From NCBI RefSeq assembly GCF_029892425.1, contig NZ_JARXWB010000008.1, forward strand, positions 62,001 through 126,000: a DNA stretch of 64,000 nt. Direction: 5' to 3'. The position numbers and the translations under genes were made by a program. This document shows, piece after piece, positions 1 to 9,062 of this stretch; position 1 is the first letter of the stretch; every line of letters begins with the position of its first letter. Source of the DNA: Bradyrhizobium sp. BR13661 (lineage in GTDB: Bacteria > Pseudomonadota > Alphaproteobacteria > Rhizobiales > Xanthobacteraceae). The notes below the pieces were generated by a model. That model was not told the DNA's origin. It was given only the letters and a program-made list of their open reading frames with translations, and ran no database searches.

Positions 1-12
1 CCCCCTCCCTGC

Positions 13-34
13 CCCTCCCCCACAAGGGGGAGGG
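13..34. repeat. short GC-rich inverted repeat
   Basis: A 9-bp perfect inverted repeat (ccctccccc / gggggaggg) with a 4-base loop lies at the window edge. No T-run follows on either strand, so it is not a convincing terminator. It resembles the short palindromic repeats found between genes elsewhere in the window. The rest of the first 205 bases shows nothing I recognise. Confidence 0.3.
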
Positions 35-205
35 AACGGAGAGAGCGCTGCTGTGGCCAGACTCAATTCGACTTCAATTTCACCCGCTCAAAGCGACAGC
101 TTCGAAAATCGCGCACCTCGCATCACAGCCGGCCCGCTGCATCTCGCCGCGATCGTGCTCGCGCATTTCGCGTGTATGAGCCTGATCGTGTGGTTGTCGC
201 TCTAG

Positions 206-634
206 TCACCAGTACCCACGGTAATAGTGACGATAGTACGGGCGGTAATAGGGCCGGTAGTAGCCGTAGCGATATCCGTAATAGGGACGGTAGGGCCGGT
301 AATAGCGAGGATAGACCGGCCCGTAGCCGTAGCCGTAATAGGCCGGCGCATAACCATAGCCGTAACCCGGATAGCCGCCGTAATACGGTCCCCCACCGTA
401 ATAGCCATAGGGCGCGCCGGCGATGGCGCTGCCGATGATCGCACCGGCCGCAAAGCCACCGAGGCCCCAGCCCCAGCCGCCACCACGCCAATGAACCTGG
501 GTGACGTCATCGCCGACCGCGGCCTTCATGGTCGCGACATGGGTCGGCATCGGCGCCGCCACCGCCTGCCCGATCTGGCCGGTCATGACGCCGACCGTCA
601 ACGAGCAGGCAATTGCCATTTTCCAGACACTCAT
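206..634 (-). CDS. exported Tyr/Gly/Arg-rich low-complexity protein
   Basis: The product is 142 aa with an N-terminal signal peptide that probably ends near AVAA at residues 24-27. A Gly-rich hydrophobic segment follows (about residues 50-75). The last 65 residues consist almost entirely of Tyr, Gly, Pro and Arg in irregular YGYGY, PYY and YRPYY units. I chose the ATG at 634 because AGGGAG lies just upstream; the open frame continues further but without a signal peptide. It is probably a surface or periplasmic structural protein. I do not recognise a defined family and assign no function. Confidence 0.7.
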   Translation of the reverse strand: MSVWKMAIACSLTVGVMTGQIGQAVAAPMPTHVATMKAAVGDDVTQVHWRGGGWGWGLGGFAAGAIIGSAIAGAPYGYYGGGPYYGGYPGYGYGYAPAYYGYGYGPVYPRYYRPYRPYYGYRYGYYRPYYRPYYRHYYRGYW

Positions 635-965
635 CGTCTTACTCCCTGTCTGACGTTTCGTTCGGGAAAGCATCGCATGCCATGATCTTGCATCCTTGCG
701 CGAAGTCAAAGTCTGGAATTCTGCGTGCAGCGCACAAGACGGCTGCGCAGGCCTGATTTGTGAACGCCGGACGACGGCGCCGGAGGAGCCTCCCGCCGCG
801 GCCAAAGCATTAAGCTTCCCGTGCGTTCGCAACCAACAAGCACCTTCCCGATTGACTATTCGTACCGTTACTATCGGTTCCAATGATGCGCGGCCGGAAG
901 GCTTTTTCGCGGAGGCCTTGGTTGACGCCAGAATTTGGCTTGCGCGAGACGAGTGGGAGGATGAC
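635..965. other. intergenic region upstream of glgC
   Basis: This gap separates two divergent genes and should contain both promoters. An open frame runs through it into glgC, but its residues do not resemble an ADP-glucose pyrophosphorylase N-terminus and the true start has a strong Shine-Dalgarno at 954-960. I see no clear sigma-70 or EcfG promoter, riboswitch or terminator. Confidence 0.4.
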
Positions 966-2228
966 ATGAGTGCCGCCGGAAATGAGCCGCTTGCCCGCCA
1001 GGCCTTGGCGTTTGTCCTGGCCGGTGGCCGCGGCAGCCGGCTGCTGGAATTGACCGACCGGCGCGCCAAGCCCGCGGTCTATTTCGGCGGCAAATCCCGC
1101 ATCATCGATTTTGCGCTGTCGAACGCCGTGAACTCCGGCATCCGCCGCATCGCGGTCGCCACCCAATACAAGGCGCACAGCCTGATCCGGCATCTGCAGA
1201 TGGGCTGGAACTTCTTCCGCCCCGAGCGCAACGAGAGCTTCGACATCCTGCCTGCGAGCCAGCGTGTCTCGGAGAACATGTGGTATGTCGGAACCGCGGA
1301 TGCGATCTACCAGAACATCGACATCATCGAGGCGCACGCCTGCCGGTTCATCGTCGTGCTCGCGGGCGACCACATCTACAAGATGGATTACGAGGTGATG
1401 CTGCGCCAGCATGTCGACAGCGGTGCCGACGTCACCATCGGCTGCCTCGAAATGCCGCGCCAAGAATCTTCCGGCTTCGGCATCATGCATGTCGACGAGA
1501 ACGGCTGGATCCAGCAATTCCTCGAGAAGCCCAAGGATCCGCCGCCAATGCCGGGCAAGCCCGACGTTTCGCTCGCCAGCATGGGCATCTACGTGTTCGA
1601 CGCCAAATTCCTGTTCGACCAGCTCAAGCGCGACGCCGAGGATACGAACTCGAGTCACGATTTCGGCAAGGACATCATCCCCTACATCGTCAAGAACGGC
1701 CGCGCCATCGCGCATCAGTTCTCGACCTCGTGCGTGCGGACCGGCACCGAACCGCGCTCCTACTGGCGCGATGTCGGAACCGTCGATGCGTACTGGGCGG
1801 CCAATATCGACCTCACGGACGTGGTGCCGGAGCTTGATCTGTTCGACCGCGCTTGGCCGATCTGGTCCTATTCGGAAATCACGCCGCCCGCCAAGTTCGT
1901 CCATGACGAGGAGAGCCGGCGCGGTTATGCCGTGAGCTCGCTGGTCTCGGGCGGCTGCATCATCTCCGGCGCCTCGCTGCGCCGCTCGCTGCTGTTCACC
2001 GGCGTGCGCATCAACTCCTATGCCAGTGTCGAGAACGCCGTGATCATGCCTTACGTGAACGTCGGCCGCGGCGCGCGCTTGAAGAACGTCGTGATCGACC
2101 GCGGCATCGATATCCCCGAAGGCCTCGTCGTCGGCGAGGATCCCGAGCTCGACGCAAAGCGCTTCCGCACCACCGAGCAGGGCATATCGCTGATCACCCA
2201 ATCGATGATCGACAGGCTCAATACATGA
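966..2228 (+). CDS. glgC: glucose-1-phosphate adenylyltransferase GlgC
   Basis: GlgC makes ADP-glucose from ATP and glucose-1-phosphate, the committed step of bacterial glycogen synthesis. From the ATG at 966 the product is 420 aa, the usual length for alphaproteobacterial GlgC. The nucleotidyltransferase signature AGGRGSRL is at residues 19-26, followed by [24 protein letters not shown] and [10 protein letters not shown]; the C-terminus has the left-handed beta-helix pattern. GGGAGG sits 6 bases before the chosen start. The stop overlaps the glgA start (ATGA), so the two genes are translationally coupled. Confidence 0.96.
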   Translation: MSAAGNEPLARQALAFVLAGGRGSRLLELTDRRAKPAVYFGGKSRIIDFALSNAVNSGIRRIAVATQYKAHSLIRHLQMGWNFFRPERNESFDILPASQRVSENMWYVGTADAIYQNIDIIEAHACRFIVVLAGDHIYKMDYEVMLRQHVDSGADVTIGCLEMPRQESSGFGIMHVDENGWIQQFLEKPKDPPPMPGKPDVSLASMGIYVFDAKFLFDQLKRDAEDTNSSHDFGKDIIPYIVKNGRAIAHQFSTSCVRTGTEPRSYWRDVGTVDAYWAANIDLTDVVPELDLFDRAWPIWSYSEITPPAKFVHDEESRRGYAVSSLVSGGCIISGASLRRSLLFTGVRINSYASVENAVIMPYVNVGRGARLKNVVIDRGIDIPEGLVVGEDPELDAKRFRTTEQGISLITQSMIDRLNT

Positions 2229-3676
2229 CGCCTGTTCGCGTCCTCGCGGTCGCCTCCGAAGTCTATCCCATCGTCAAGACCGGCGGCCTCGCGGACGTCG
2301 CCGGCGCGCTGCCGATCGCGCTGAAAGCGCACGGCGTCGAGATGCGCACGCTGATGCCGGGCTATCCCGACGTGATGCGACGGCTCGCGGGCGCGCAGGA
2401 AATCCGGCGCTGGCCGGACTATTTCGGCGGCCCGGGCCGCCTGCTCGCCGGCTCCCATGAAGGCCTCGACCTGTTCGTGCTCGACGTGCCGCATCTCTAT
2501 GGACGGCCCGGCAACCCTTACCTCACCCCTGATGGCGTCGATTGGCCGGACAACGGCGTGCGCTTCGCGGCGCTCTCGCGCGTTGCGGCCGATATCGGCC
2601 ACGGCCTCGTGCCGGCCTTCGTTCCCGAAATCGTGCATGCCCATGACTGGCAGGCCGGGCTCGCACCGGCCTATCTGCATTATGACGGGGGGCAGCGACC
2701 GGGCACGGTGATGACCATTCACAACATGGCCTATCAGGGCAAGTTCGACCGCGCACTGGCAGACTCGATCGGGCTGCCCGCGGCAGCCTCGTTCGACGTC
2801 CACGGCCTCGAATATTTCGGCGGCATCAGCTTCCTGAAAGCGGGCCTGCAACTCGCCGATCGCATCACCACGGTGTCGCCGACCTATGCGCATGAAATCC
2901 AGAGCGATGAAGGCGGCATGGGACTCGGTGGCCTCTTGCGCGAACGCGCAAGCGTGCTGAGCGGCATCCTCAACGGCATCGACGTCGATGTCTGGAATCC
3001 GCAAGAAGATCCACACATCGCCTATCGCTTCGGCGCCCAGGACCTCACGTTCCGGGCCGCGAACAAGGCGGTGCTGCAGCAGCAGTTCAATCTCGATTCC
3101 TCCGACGAAGCTCCGCTGCTCGGCGTCATCAGCCGGCTGTCCTGGCAGAAGGGGCTCGACCTCCTGCTCGAGGCGATCCCGACAATTCTCGAGCAAGGCA
3201 TGCAGCTCGCGCTGCTCGGCAGCGGCGACCGCGATCTTCAGGATCGCTATCAGGCGGCCGCGCGCGCCAATCCCGGCCGGATCGGTGTTCTGATCGGCTA
3301 TGACGAGATACTGGCCCACCTGATCCAGGCCGGCTCCGACGCGCTGCTCGTGCCGTCGCGGTTCGAGCCGTGCGGTCTCACCCAGCTCTGCGCGCTGCGC
3401 TATGGCGCAGTCCCCATCGTCTCCCGCGTCGGTGGCCTCGAGGATACGATCGTTGATATCGACGAGACCGGACGTGACGCCACTGGGTTCAAGTTTGCTC
3501 CGGTGACGGCAGACGCCCTCGCCGGCACGCTGCGCAAGGCCAACACCGCCTTCCACGACAAGGCAGCCTGGCGGCGGCTGCAAAGAAGCGGCCTTGCGAC
3601 CGACGTGTCCTGGCGCCACCGCGCCGGCGAGTACGCCGCGCTTTATCGCGGCCTGATGGCAGCGCGCCATACGTGA
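2225..3676 (+). CDS. glgA: glycogen synthase GlgA (GT5)
   Basis: GlgA extends alpha-1,4-glucan chains using ADP-glucose. The 483-residue product is full length for the GT5 family. It shows the N-terminal ADP-glucose-binding motif KTGGLADV at residues 18-25, HAHDWQAGL in the first Rossmann domain, and the C-terminal [11 protein letters not shown] motif containing the catalytic glutamate. It overlaps glgC by 4 bases and forms an operon with it. No branching or debranching gene is present in the window. Confidence 0.96.
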   Translation: MTPVRVLAVASEVYPIVKTGGLADVAGALPIALKAHGVEMRTLMPGYPDVMRRLAGAQEIRRWPDYFGGPGRLLAGSHEGLDLFVLDVPHLYGRPGNPYLTPDGVDWPDNGVRFAALSRVAADIGHGLVPAFVPEIVHAHDWQAGLAPAYLHYDGGQRPGTVMTIHNMAYQGKFDRALADSIGLPAAASFDVHGLEYFGGISFLKAGLQLADRITTVSPTYAHEIQSDEGGMGLGGLLRERASVLSGILNGIDVDVWNPQEDPHIAYRFGAQDLTFRAANKAVLQQQFNLDSSDEAPLLGVISRLSWQKGLDLLLEAIPTILEQGMQLALLGSGDRDLQDRYQAAARANPGRIGVLIGYDEILAHLIQAGSDALLVPSRFEPCGLTQLCALRYGAVPIVSRVGGLEDTIVDIDETGRDATGFKFAPVTADALAGTLRKANTAFHDKAAWRRLQRSGLATDVSWRHRAGEYAALYRGLMAARHT

Positions 3677-3858
3677 GGCTTTTCGTCGCCTCTCCCGCTT
3701 GCGGGGGGCAATCGCATATGGTCGCACGATGCAGCGGCATCGGCATTGGGCTCCCTCTCCCACTGCAGAGATTGATCGGAAGCCGAAGTCGCGGTGACCT
3801 TGCAGATTTGCAAAAATCCGGCAGAGTCTCGTCATCACCCGGTGAGAAGACAGGGCAA

Positions 3859-4506
3859 ATGACGGTTGAACTGCATGGCTACCAGTACAGCGTGTATTCC
3901 TGGATTGCTCGGTTGGCTCTCCATGAAAAGGGCGTGATGCACAATTGGATCGAAGTAAATCCGTTCTCCGAAAATGTGCCTGCAAGCTACCTCGCCACCC
4001 ATCCGTTCAAGCGCGTGCCCGCGCTGGTTCACAACGCATTCGCCGTTTACGAGACGGGCGCCATCACGCGATACGTGGATGAGGCCTTTGATGTTCCGAA
4101 GCTCCAGCCAACCGAGCCAAGAGAACGAGCCCGCTGCAATCAGATCATGTCGATCGTAGACAGCTATGCTTATTGGCCTCTGGTGAGACAGGTCTTTTCG
4201 CACAGGGTTTTCCGGCCCGCCCTGAGGCGACCGGTTGAAGAGAGCGAGGTTGAACGGGGCCTCGAATCAGCGCCAAGGGTACTTGCGGCTCTGGAGACAA
4301 TTGCTGGCCAGGGGCAATACCTGACCGGCGAGGATCTGTCGTTAGCTGATATCCACCTCGCTCCGATGATCGGCTACTTCGTGTTGGCCCCCGAAGGGCT
4401 GGCACTTCTGCAGAAGCACATCAGGCTCAATCGTTGGTGGTCCGCGCTCTCCGGGAGAACTGCGCTCCTGGCCACGATGCCGCAATTGCCCCAAGCACCA
4501 CAGTAA
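3859..4506 (+). CDS. glutathione S-transferase family protein
   Basis: The 215-aa product begins like a cytosolic GST: a thioredoxin-fold N-domain with a serine in the active-site region (SVYSW), the cis-proline segment RVPALVHN and YETGAI for glutathione binding. A helical C-domain follows, with the conserved LTGEDLSLADIHLAPM N-capping motif. The ATG at 3859 starts the recognisable fold; the frame upstream is noncoding and includes a degenerate palindromic repeat near 3690-3770. The substrate is unknown. It is not coupled to glgA, which ends about 180 bases earlier. Confidence 0.85.
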   Translation: MTVELHGYQYSVYSWIARLALHEKGVMHNWIEVNPFSENVPASYLATHPFKRVPALVHNAFAVYETGAITRYVDEAFDVPKLQPTEPRERARCNQIMSIVDSYAYWPLVRQVFSHRVFRPALRRPVEESEVERGLESAPRVLAALETIAGQGQYLTGEDLSLADIHLAPMIGYFVLAPEGLALLQKHIRLNRWWSALSGRTALLATMPQLPQAPQ

Positions 4507-4539
4507 CGACGGTTCCTGGCCCTTGGCACCGCGGCTCAA

Positions 4540-5796
4540 CTACGGAAGTCCTCTTGTCATCGTAAAGGGATTGAAACCAGTTTCTGCGAGGGCAGCCCAC
4601 GAAGCTGCGCCAAGATGCGGCAATCGGAAATAGAGTCGTGGCCTGGTCGGATCGGTATCCAACACGAACCCGGTCGGTAACGCTCGGGCACTTGTGGCGT
4701 AGAACCCGCCATCCGGCGACCTCTGGGATTCGATTGCAGCGATCAACGCCTTTGCCCTCTCGGTCCTGCCGAGCAATTCCATCAAGAGAGCCATTTGGCC
4801 CGTCCCTTCGGTCCACATGCCGTCTCGGTCTTCACCGTAAGAAAAGCCCTGGTCGACACTCATTCGCTGTTCGACGGTAGCAGTTGCCGATGCAAATTCC
4901 TTGGCCGCTCCGGGCAGCGCTGTTAAAGGCCAGACTTGAGCATCCAGAGCCAAAATCGGATTGCGCGTAACGCCGTCTTCGGCCGTGCCCGCTGCGAAAC
5001 AGGCGCATGCCGAATCCCACATCACATCTACGAAGTGCTCAGCGGCCTTTGCCATATCACGCCAGTGCGAATTGCCTGTGCGGATTGCAAGAAGGCCAAA
5101 TGCGGCGGCGAGATCAGTATTGTGTTCGGTCGATTTCCAAGTCCGGACTTCCGGCGTCGGTTCGTGGCCAAACGTACCGCCCATGAAACCGCCTGCACCG
5201 CGCGTATCGGCCCATTGCGCCACCCAGGCGCCAATCCGTGCTGCCCCGTCGCGGAACCGAGAGCCGGTGCTCACATCGTCAATCGACAGCAAAGCCAACA
5301 TGGCCCATGCCATGTTGCCGTTATCGCCACCTACCTGATATCGATCTTCTAACCATTTGTTCTGAGTGTTGTCCCACCACCCCGGAAGTTTGATGCGGCC
5401 GTTCGCCACCGCGCCCGCGGCGTAAGCATTCCGGAGCCGGCCATCATGCCAGGTGCGGTCGTTGTCGATGGCCCAGAGAATCGCTGCGCCAATCCGGTCC
5501 GCTTTGTCTTGCTGACCGCAACCGACCAATGCGATGGCGGCAACCGCATTGTCATAAAGGTAGGCGGCATCATGGAGAGGCCCGGATTCGACAGTCGGAT
5601 AGCTGGGCAAGAACAAAGGCCCAGGCGGCGCGTTATCGATTAGCCCAGCGAGGTATCCGCACGCCGACACTGTTGGTGTTGCTAGAGCCTGTGGTAACGC
5701 GGCGGCCATAATGATCATGACAGTCATTACGGTCCAGGCGTGAAAGAAGAGCCTGCGATAAGAGTAGAAACAATAAGTAGTTGGCTCCGGTAGCAT
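4540..5796 (-). CDS. exported six-hairpin (alpha/alpha toroid)-like protein
   Basis: The product is 418 aa from the ATG at 5796, which has AGAGG upstream; an earlier ATG at 5856 is possible. A hydrophobic segment near residues 15-40 looks like a signal peptide or anchor. The body has repeated helix-pair units with motifs such as DAAYLYDNA, GGDNGNMAW, EHNTDLAAAFG and SYGEDRDGMWTEGTGQMAL. These resemble six-hairpin glycosidases and related proteins that act on or bind polysaccharide. I cannot identify the catalytic acids with confidence, so a specific enzyme activity is not assigned. Confidence 0.6.
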   Translation of the reverse strand: MLPEPTTYCFYSYRRLFFHAWTVMTVMIIMAAALPQALATPTVSACGYLAGLIDNAPPGPLFLPSYPTVESGPLHDAAYLYDNAVAAIALVGCGQQDKADRIGAAILWAIDNDRTWHDGRLRNAYAAGAVANGRIKLPGWWDNTQNKWLEDRYQVGGDNGNMAWAMLALLSIDDVSTGSRFRDGAARIGAWVAQWADTRGAGGFMGGTFGHEPTPEVRTWKSTEHNTDLAAAFGLLAIRTGNSHWRDMAKAAEHFVDVMWDSACACFAAGTAEDGVTRNPILALDAQVWPLTALPGAAKEFASATATVEQRMSVDQGFSYGEDRDGMWTEGTGQMALLMELLGRTERAKALIAAIESQRSPDGGFYATSARALPTGFVLDTDPTRPRLYFRLPHLGAASWAALAETGFNPFTMTRGLP

Positions 5797-5919
5797 CTCG
5801 CTGCCTCTCGGGTCTTCTTCAACCAATCGCCACAGAAGCACAGCGGACGCGGTCACAGTCGCAAGACGCCGCCGGGTTTGGAGCTACGCGACCCAATCTG
5901 TCCGACGAGTGCTACACCT

Positions 5920-6714
5920 TCACCCAAACACATACGAAGCCATCGCAACGTTTGCGACCTCGTCCACAAAAACGCGCATGCCCACGTCGCTGCCGGCAGC
6001 GCCAGCCGCGACCATCAGCGGCAACAAATGATCCTCGCGTGGATGCGCCAGGCGTGCGCTCGGCGCATTCTCCCAATCGACCAGCATCGCGTTGCGGCGC
6101 GCCGCATCCGGATTGCTGATGGCCTCGTTCAGATAGGCCTCGAAATCATACGAGACGGGCTTGGACTCGGCGCGTCCGAAACCGCGCATGTTGTGATAGG
6201 TGAGCCCGCTGCCGACAATCAAAATGCCCTCGTCGCGCAGCGAGGCGATCGTCTGCCCGACCTTGATGTGTTCGGCCGCGTCGTAGCTCGACTTCAGCGA
6301 CAGCAGCACGATCGGCATATCGGCGTCAGGATACATCAGGCCGAGCGGCACGAAGGTGCCGTGGTCAAAGCCCTGATTGGGATCTTCCCGGCAATCGAAG
6401 CCCGCGTGTTTGAGCAGCGCCCTCACCTCCGCTGCCAGCTCGGGCTTGCCCGGCGCCGGATAGGTGATGTGATAGGTATGCTCGGGGAAACCGTAATAGT
6501 CGTACACCATCGGCGGATGCGCCGAGGTCGACACGGTGAAGGCATCGGCCTCCCAATGGCCGGTGATGACCAGCACCGCCTTCGGTCTTTCAGGCAGAAG
6601 CTGCGGCAGCCGGGCGAACTCCGCAGCGGTCTTGGCATATTGCACCCGCCGGTCCTCCATGAAGGGCCAGGGGCCGCCGCCGTGGGACAGGAACAGGGTC
6701 GGAAATCGCGTCAT
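5920..6714 (-). CDS. DODA-type extradiol dioxygenase (LigB/YgiD-like)
   Basis: The 264-aa product belongs to the class III extradiol dioxygenase family, which opens catecholic rings with a metal centre. Candidate ligand and catalytic histidines are in SHGGGP (His11), ITGHWE (His53), FDHGTF (His118) and GLTYHN (His174), and HPREDHLLP lies near the C-terminus. This set matches the family that includes DOPA 4,5-dioxygenase and E. coli YgiD. Length is normal. The gene stands alone and the physiological substrate cannot be read from the sequence. Confidence 0.85.
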   Translation of the reverse strand: MTRFPTLFLSHGGGPWPFMEDRRVQYAKTAAEFARLPQLLPERPKAVLVITGHWEADAFTVSTSAHPPMVYDYYGFPEHTYHITYPAPGKPELAAEVRALLKHAGFDCREDPNQGFDHGTFVPLGLMYPDADMPIVLLSLKSSYDAAEHIKVGQTIASLRDEGILIVGSGLTYHNMRGFGRAESKPVSYDFEAYLNEAISNPDAARRNAMLVDWENAPSARLAHPREDHLLPLMVAAGAAGSDVGMRVFVDEVANVAMASYVFG

Positions 6715-6861
6715 GTTTTCAGGCTCATCTCGATGACATTTTGCGCGGGCTTAAACGCCCCCGCGCTTCGCAGCGAGCATAGGCAAACCGGTATGGTTAG
6801 CAAGTCGTTAACGATTTGCCGCTCACAATCCTGATGTGGCCGAAGGAATCGGCCAGAAGAC

Positions 6862-7056
6862 ATGCGAGACGTTACGATGAAGAAGTTTGCGCTGGGGGAC
6901 GTCGTCAACTCTGACAAGGGCCGCCGCGGCGTCGTTCGCGCCGCCTATCGGTCCAGGGAAGGCCAGCAGTTCTATGCCGTCGAGAAGGACGGTGCGATGG
7001 ACTATCTGGAAGAAGACCGCCTGACGCTGGCGCCGCGCGTCGAGCTCGCGGCTTAA
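6862..7056 (+). CDS. small conserved-looking hypothetical protein
   Basis: This 64-aa open frame has AGAAG shortly before the ATG; a second ATG at 6877 is possible. The product is charged and soluble, with a KFALGDVV...GRRGVVR core that reads like a small SH3-like beta-barrel, followed by an acidic EEDRLTL segment. Codon use is typical of neighbouring genes. Function unknown. Confidence 0.6.
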   Translation: MRDVTMKKFALGDVVNSDKGRRGVVRAAYRSREGQQFYAVEKDGAMDYLEEDRLTLAPRVELAA

Positions 7057-7063
7057 ATCCAAC

Positions 7064-8560
7064 TCATCTCCTGCTCTCGATTGCGAGCCGGTCCAGGCGC
7101 TCCGCCCAGGGGTCGTCGCCGCTCGCGATGCGATCGTTTGCGATCATCAGCAGATGGTCGCGGTCCGCAGCCCCATCCCAATGCGGCAACTCCTGAGCGT
7201 TGGGATCGCCGCTCTTCGCGAAGTTGATCCAGTAGGCCCGCATCCGGTTTGCGATCTCGCGATCCCGTCGCGAGAAGATGCCCGCGCCCGGCACGCCCTC
7301 GACGCCGAAGATGAACTGCAACTCGCGCCCATGGCCTTCGTCGGGATTGCCGCGACGGGCTTCCGGCACATAAGCAAAACGGTAGCGGAAGGTCGGCGCG
7401 CCGGTTGCAGCATGAAACCGTGCGAGCATCCGCACCGGCTCGGAGAAAACCCGGTCGGTGTAGACGCCAGCTGCAAGATCGGACGGCCTCTTGATGTCAG
7501 GATAGAGCTTGCGCAGCTCAGCGACGCTCTCGCCCGAGGATGACAGCGCCTCCTTGACCTCCGCCTCGCTGTCGAAGGTGGTCTCGTCATCGTTCGAACC
7601 GATGATGAGGGGAATGCGGCTCTCATGCCCGGCGGCAAATCCGGCAGCGATGTCTTCCGTCAGGAGGTTTCCGTCGATCGCCGGCGCAAAGCTGCGGGGA
7701 GCTTTGTCCAGCAGACGCTTTTCCGCGGCGAGCAGACGCTTCGGGGCGACCGCGCGCAAATCCGCCTCTTGCCCGAGTGCGGCGACAAACTGCTTAGCTG
7801 CGGTTTCGGCCTCCCGCGACGACGGCAGGCGCGCGCGGCCGGGCACCGACTGCAGAATGGCCTTCTGGAAGAGATCGCGTGATTGGGCGCATAGCATCAA
7901 GAGCGCGATCGATGTCGCGCCGGCGCCGTTGCCGAACAGCGTGACATTGTTCGCATCGCCGCCGAACGCGGCGATGTTGTCGTGCACCCAGCGCAGTGCC
8001 GCGATCTGGTCCATCAGGCCAAAATTGCCGGCGCCGCCGTCCGACAGCGCGGGATGCGCGAGCCAGCCGAGCGCGCCGAGACGATAATTCACGGTCACGA
8101 CGATGAGCCCGGCCTGCGCGAGCCGTGAACCGTCGAGCAGCGGATCATTGGCGGTGCCCGTGACAAATCCGCCGCCATGGATGAACATCATCACCGGCAG
8201 CGGCCCGTCGACCCCGAACGGGCGAAACACGTTGAGCGTGAGGCAATCCTCGCGCGCGGCCGGCAGCGACGGTTGCAGACAGGGCGCGCCATAGTCGTAG
8301 GCGGTGCTCATCTCCGAACTTTCGGGCAAGCCTTGTGGCGGACGCCAGCGCAGGCTGCCTGCCGGCGGCGCTGCATAAGCGAGCCCCTTGAAGGACGCCA
8401 CTTCGCCCTCGACGGCGCCGAGCATCTGGCCTTCACGCGTCAACGCAAATGGAAATTGGCCGACCGACTGGGCCATGGCCGCGCCGGGACAGAGCCATGC
8501 AAAGACTGCGATGAGCGCAAGCAGGGACCGCATCTTCGGGGAATCTCGATGCGCGGACAT
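7064..8560 (-). CDS. type B carboxylesterase homologue lacking the catalytic serine
   Basis: The 498-aa product has a signal peptide (cleavage near AMAQ, residue 30) and the full type B carboxylesterase layout: oxyanion loop HGGGF near residue 128, EDCLTLNVF, the QIAALRWVHDNIAAFGGD helix, the acid region with Glu326, and GHGREL with His410. The nucleophile elbow reads GNGAG (210-214) where active members have GESAG, so the nucleophile is Gly212 (codon GGC). Unless this is a sequencing error, the protein cannot work as a standard serine hydrolase. The start could also be the ATG at 8533. Its end lies 7 bases from the convergent 64-aa gene. Confidence 0.88.
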   Translation of the reverse strand: MSAHRDSPKMRSLLALIAVFAWLCPGAAMAQSVGQFPFALTREGQMLGAVEGEVASFKGLAYAAPPAGSLRWRPPQGLPESSEMSTAYDYGAPCLQPSLPAAREDCLTLNVFRPFGVDGPLPVMMFIHGGGFVTGTANDPLLDGSRLAQAGLIVVTVNYRLGALGWLAHPALSDGGAGNFGLMDQIAALRWVHDNIAAFGGDANNVTLFGNGAGATSIALLMLCAQSRDLFQKAILQSVPGRARLPSSREAETAAKQFVAALGQEADLRAVAPKRLLAAEKRLLDKAPRSFAPAIDGNLLTEDIAAGFAAGHESRIPLIIGSNDDETTFDSEAEVKEALSSSGESVAELRKLYPDIKRPSDLAAGVYTDRVFSEPVRMLARFHAATGAPTFRYRFAYVPEARRGNPDEGHGRELQFIFGVEGVPGAGIFSRRDREIANRMRAYWINFAKSGDPNAQELPHWDGAADRDHLLMIANDRIASGDDPWAERLDRLAIESRR

Positions 8561-8614
8561 GTTCCCGGCAGGTTACGTCCGCGACGCGCGCAGAGGCAAG
8601 CGCTGTGGCAGCAG

Positions 8615-8824
8615 CTAGCCGCCCTTGGCGATAATCTCCGCCAGCGCGCGCCGCGCAATGATGCCGAGTTCGCCGAGCGTGGAATGTCCGGACTGCGCGG
8701 CTTCGATCAGACGCTCGGCGATGAACCTGCGGCTGTCGTGATCGCCGCCATGCGGCAGTTGCCGGCACGTCTCCTCGAGGACGACGTCCATGTTCGCTTT
8801 GGTTCGCTCACTCAACTCTGTCAT
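8615..8824 (-). CDS. small helical hypothetical protein
   Basis: The open frame encodes 69 aa predicted to be mostly alpha-helical (KANMDVVLEETCRQL, ERLIEAAQSG, LGIIARRALAEI) with no signal peptide. Codon use is coding-like. The ribosome binding site is weak. The gene lies upstream of the esterase homologue on the same strand with a 54-base gap. I do not recognise a family. Confidence 0.55.
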   Translation of the reverse strand: MTELSERTKANMDVVLEETCRQLPHGGDHDSRRFIAERLIEAAQSGHSTLGELGIIARRALAEIIAKGG

Positions 8825-9062
8825 GACGGATCAGTCGGTCGATGCGCGTGGCTAGTAACCGCAAGCATACACAGACGGATCGTCCATGATTAGCCCGGGT
8901 AATCACGGCCATTGTGCGTCGCGATGCGTGCATTGAAGCAAACGTTCGCGCCGCCACGATGATGCCGCAAACGGGACTACCGAAGATTGCACTTGGTCTG
9001 ATGACAAGCCGGGCCTGCAGCGCTAGCCTGCCGGCAAAACAAGAGACACGGGAGGAAACACC

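Noticed and set aside
250..400. Possible CRISPR or tandem repeat array
   Set aside because: The irregular repeated words (ccgtagc, cgtaata and similar) are codons of the Tyr/Gly-rich protein. There are no equal spacers or direct repeats of fixed length.
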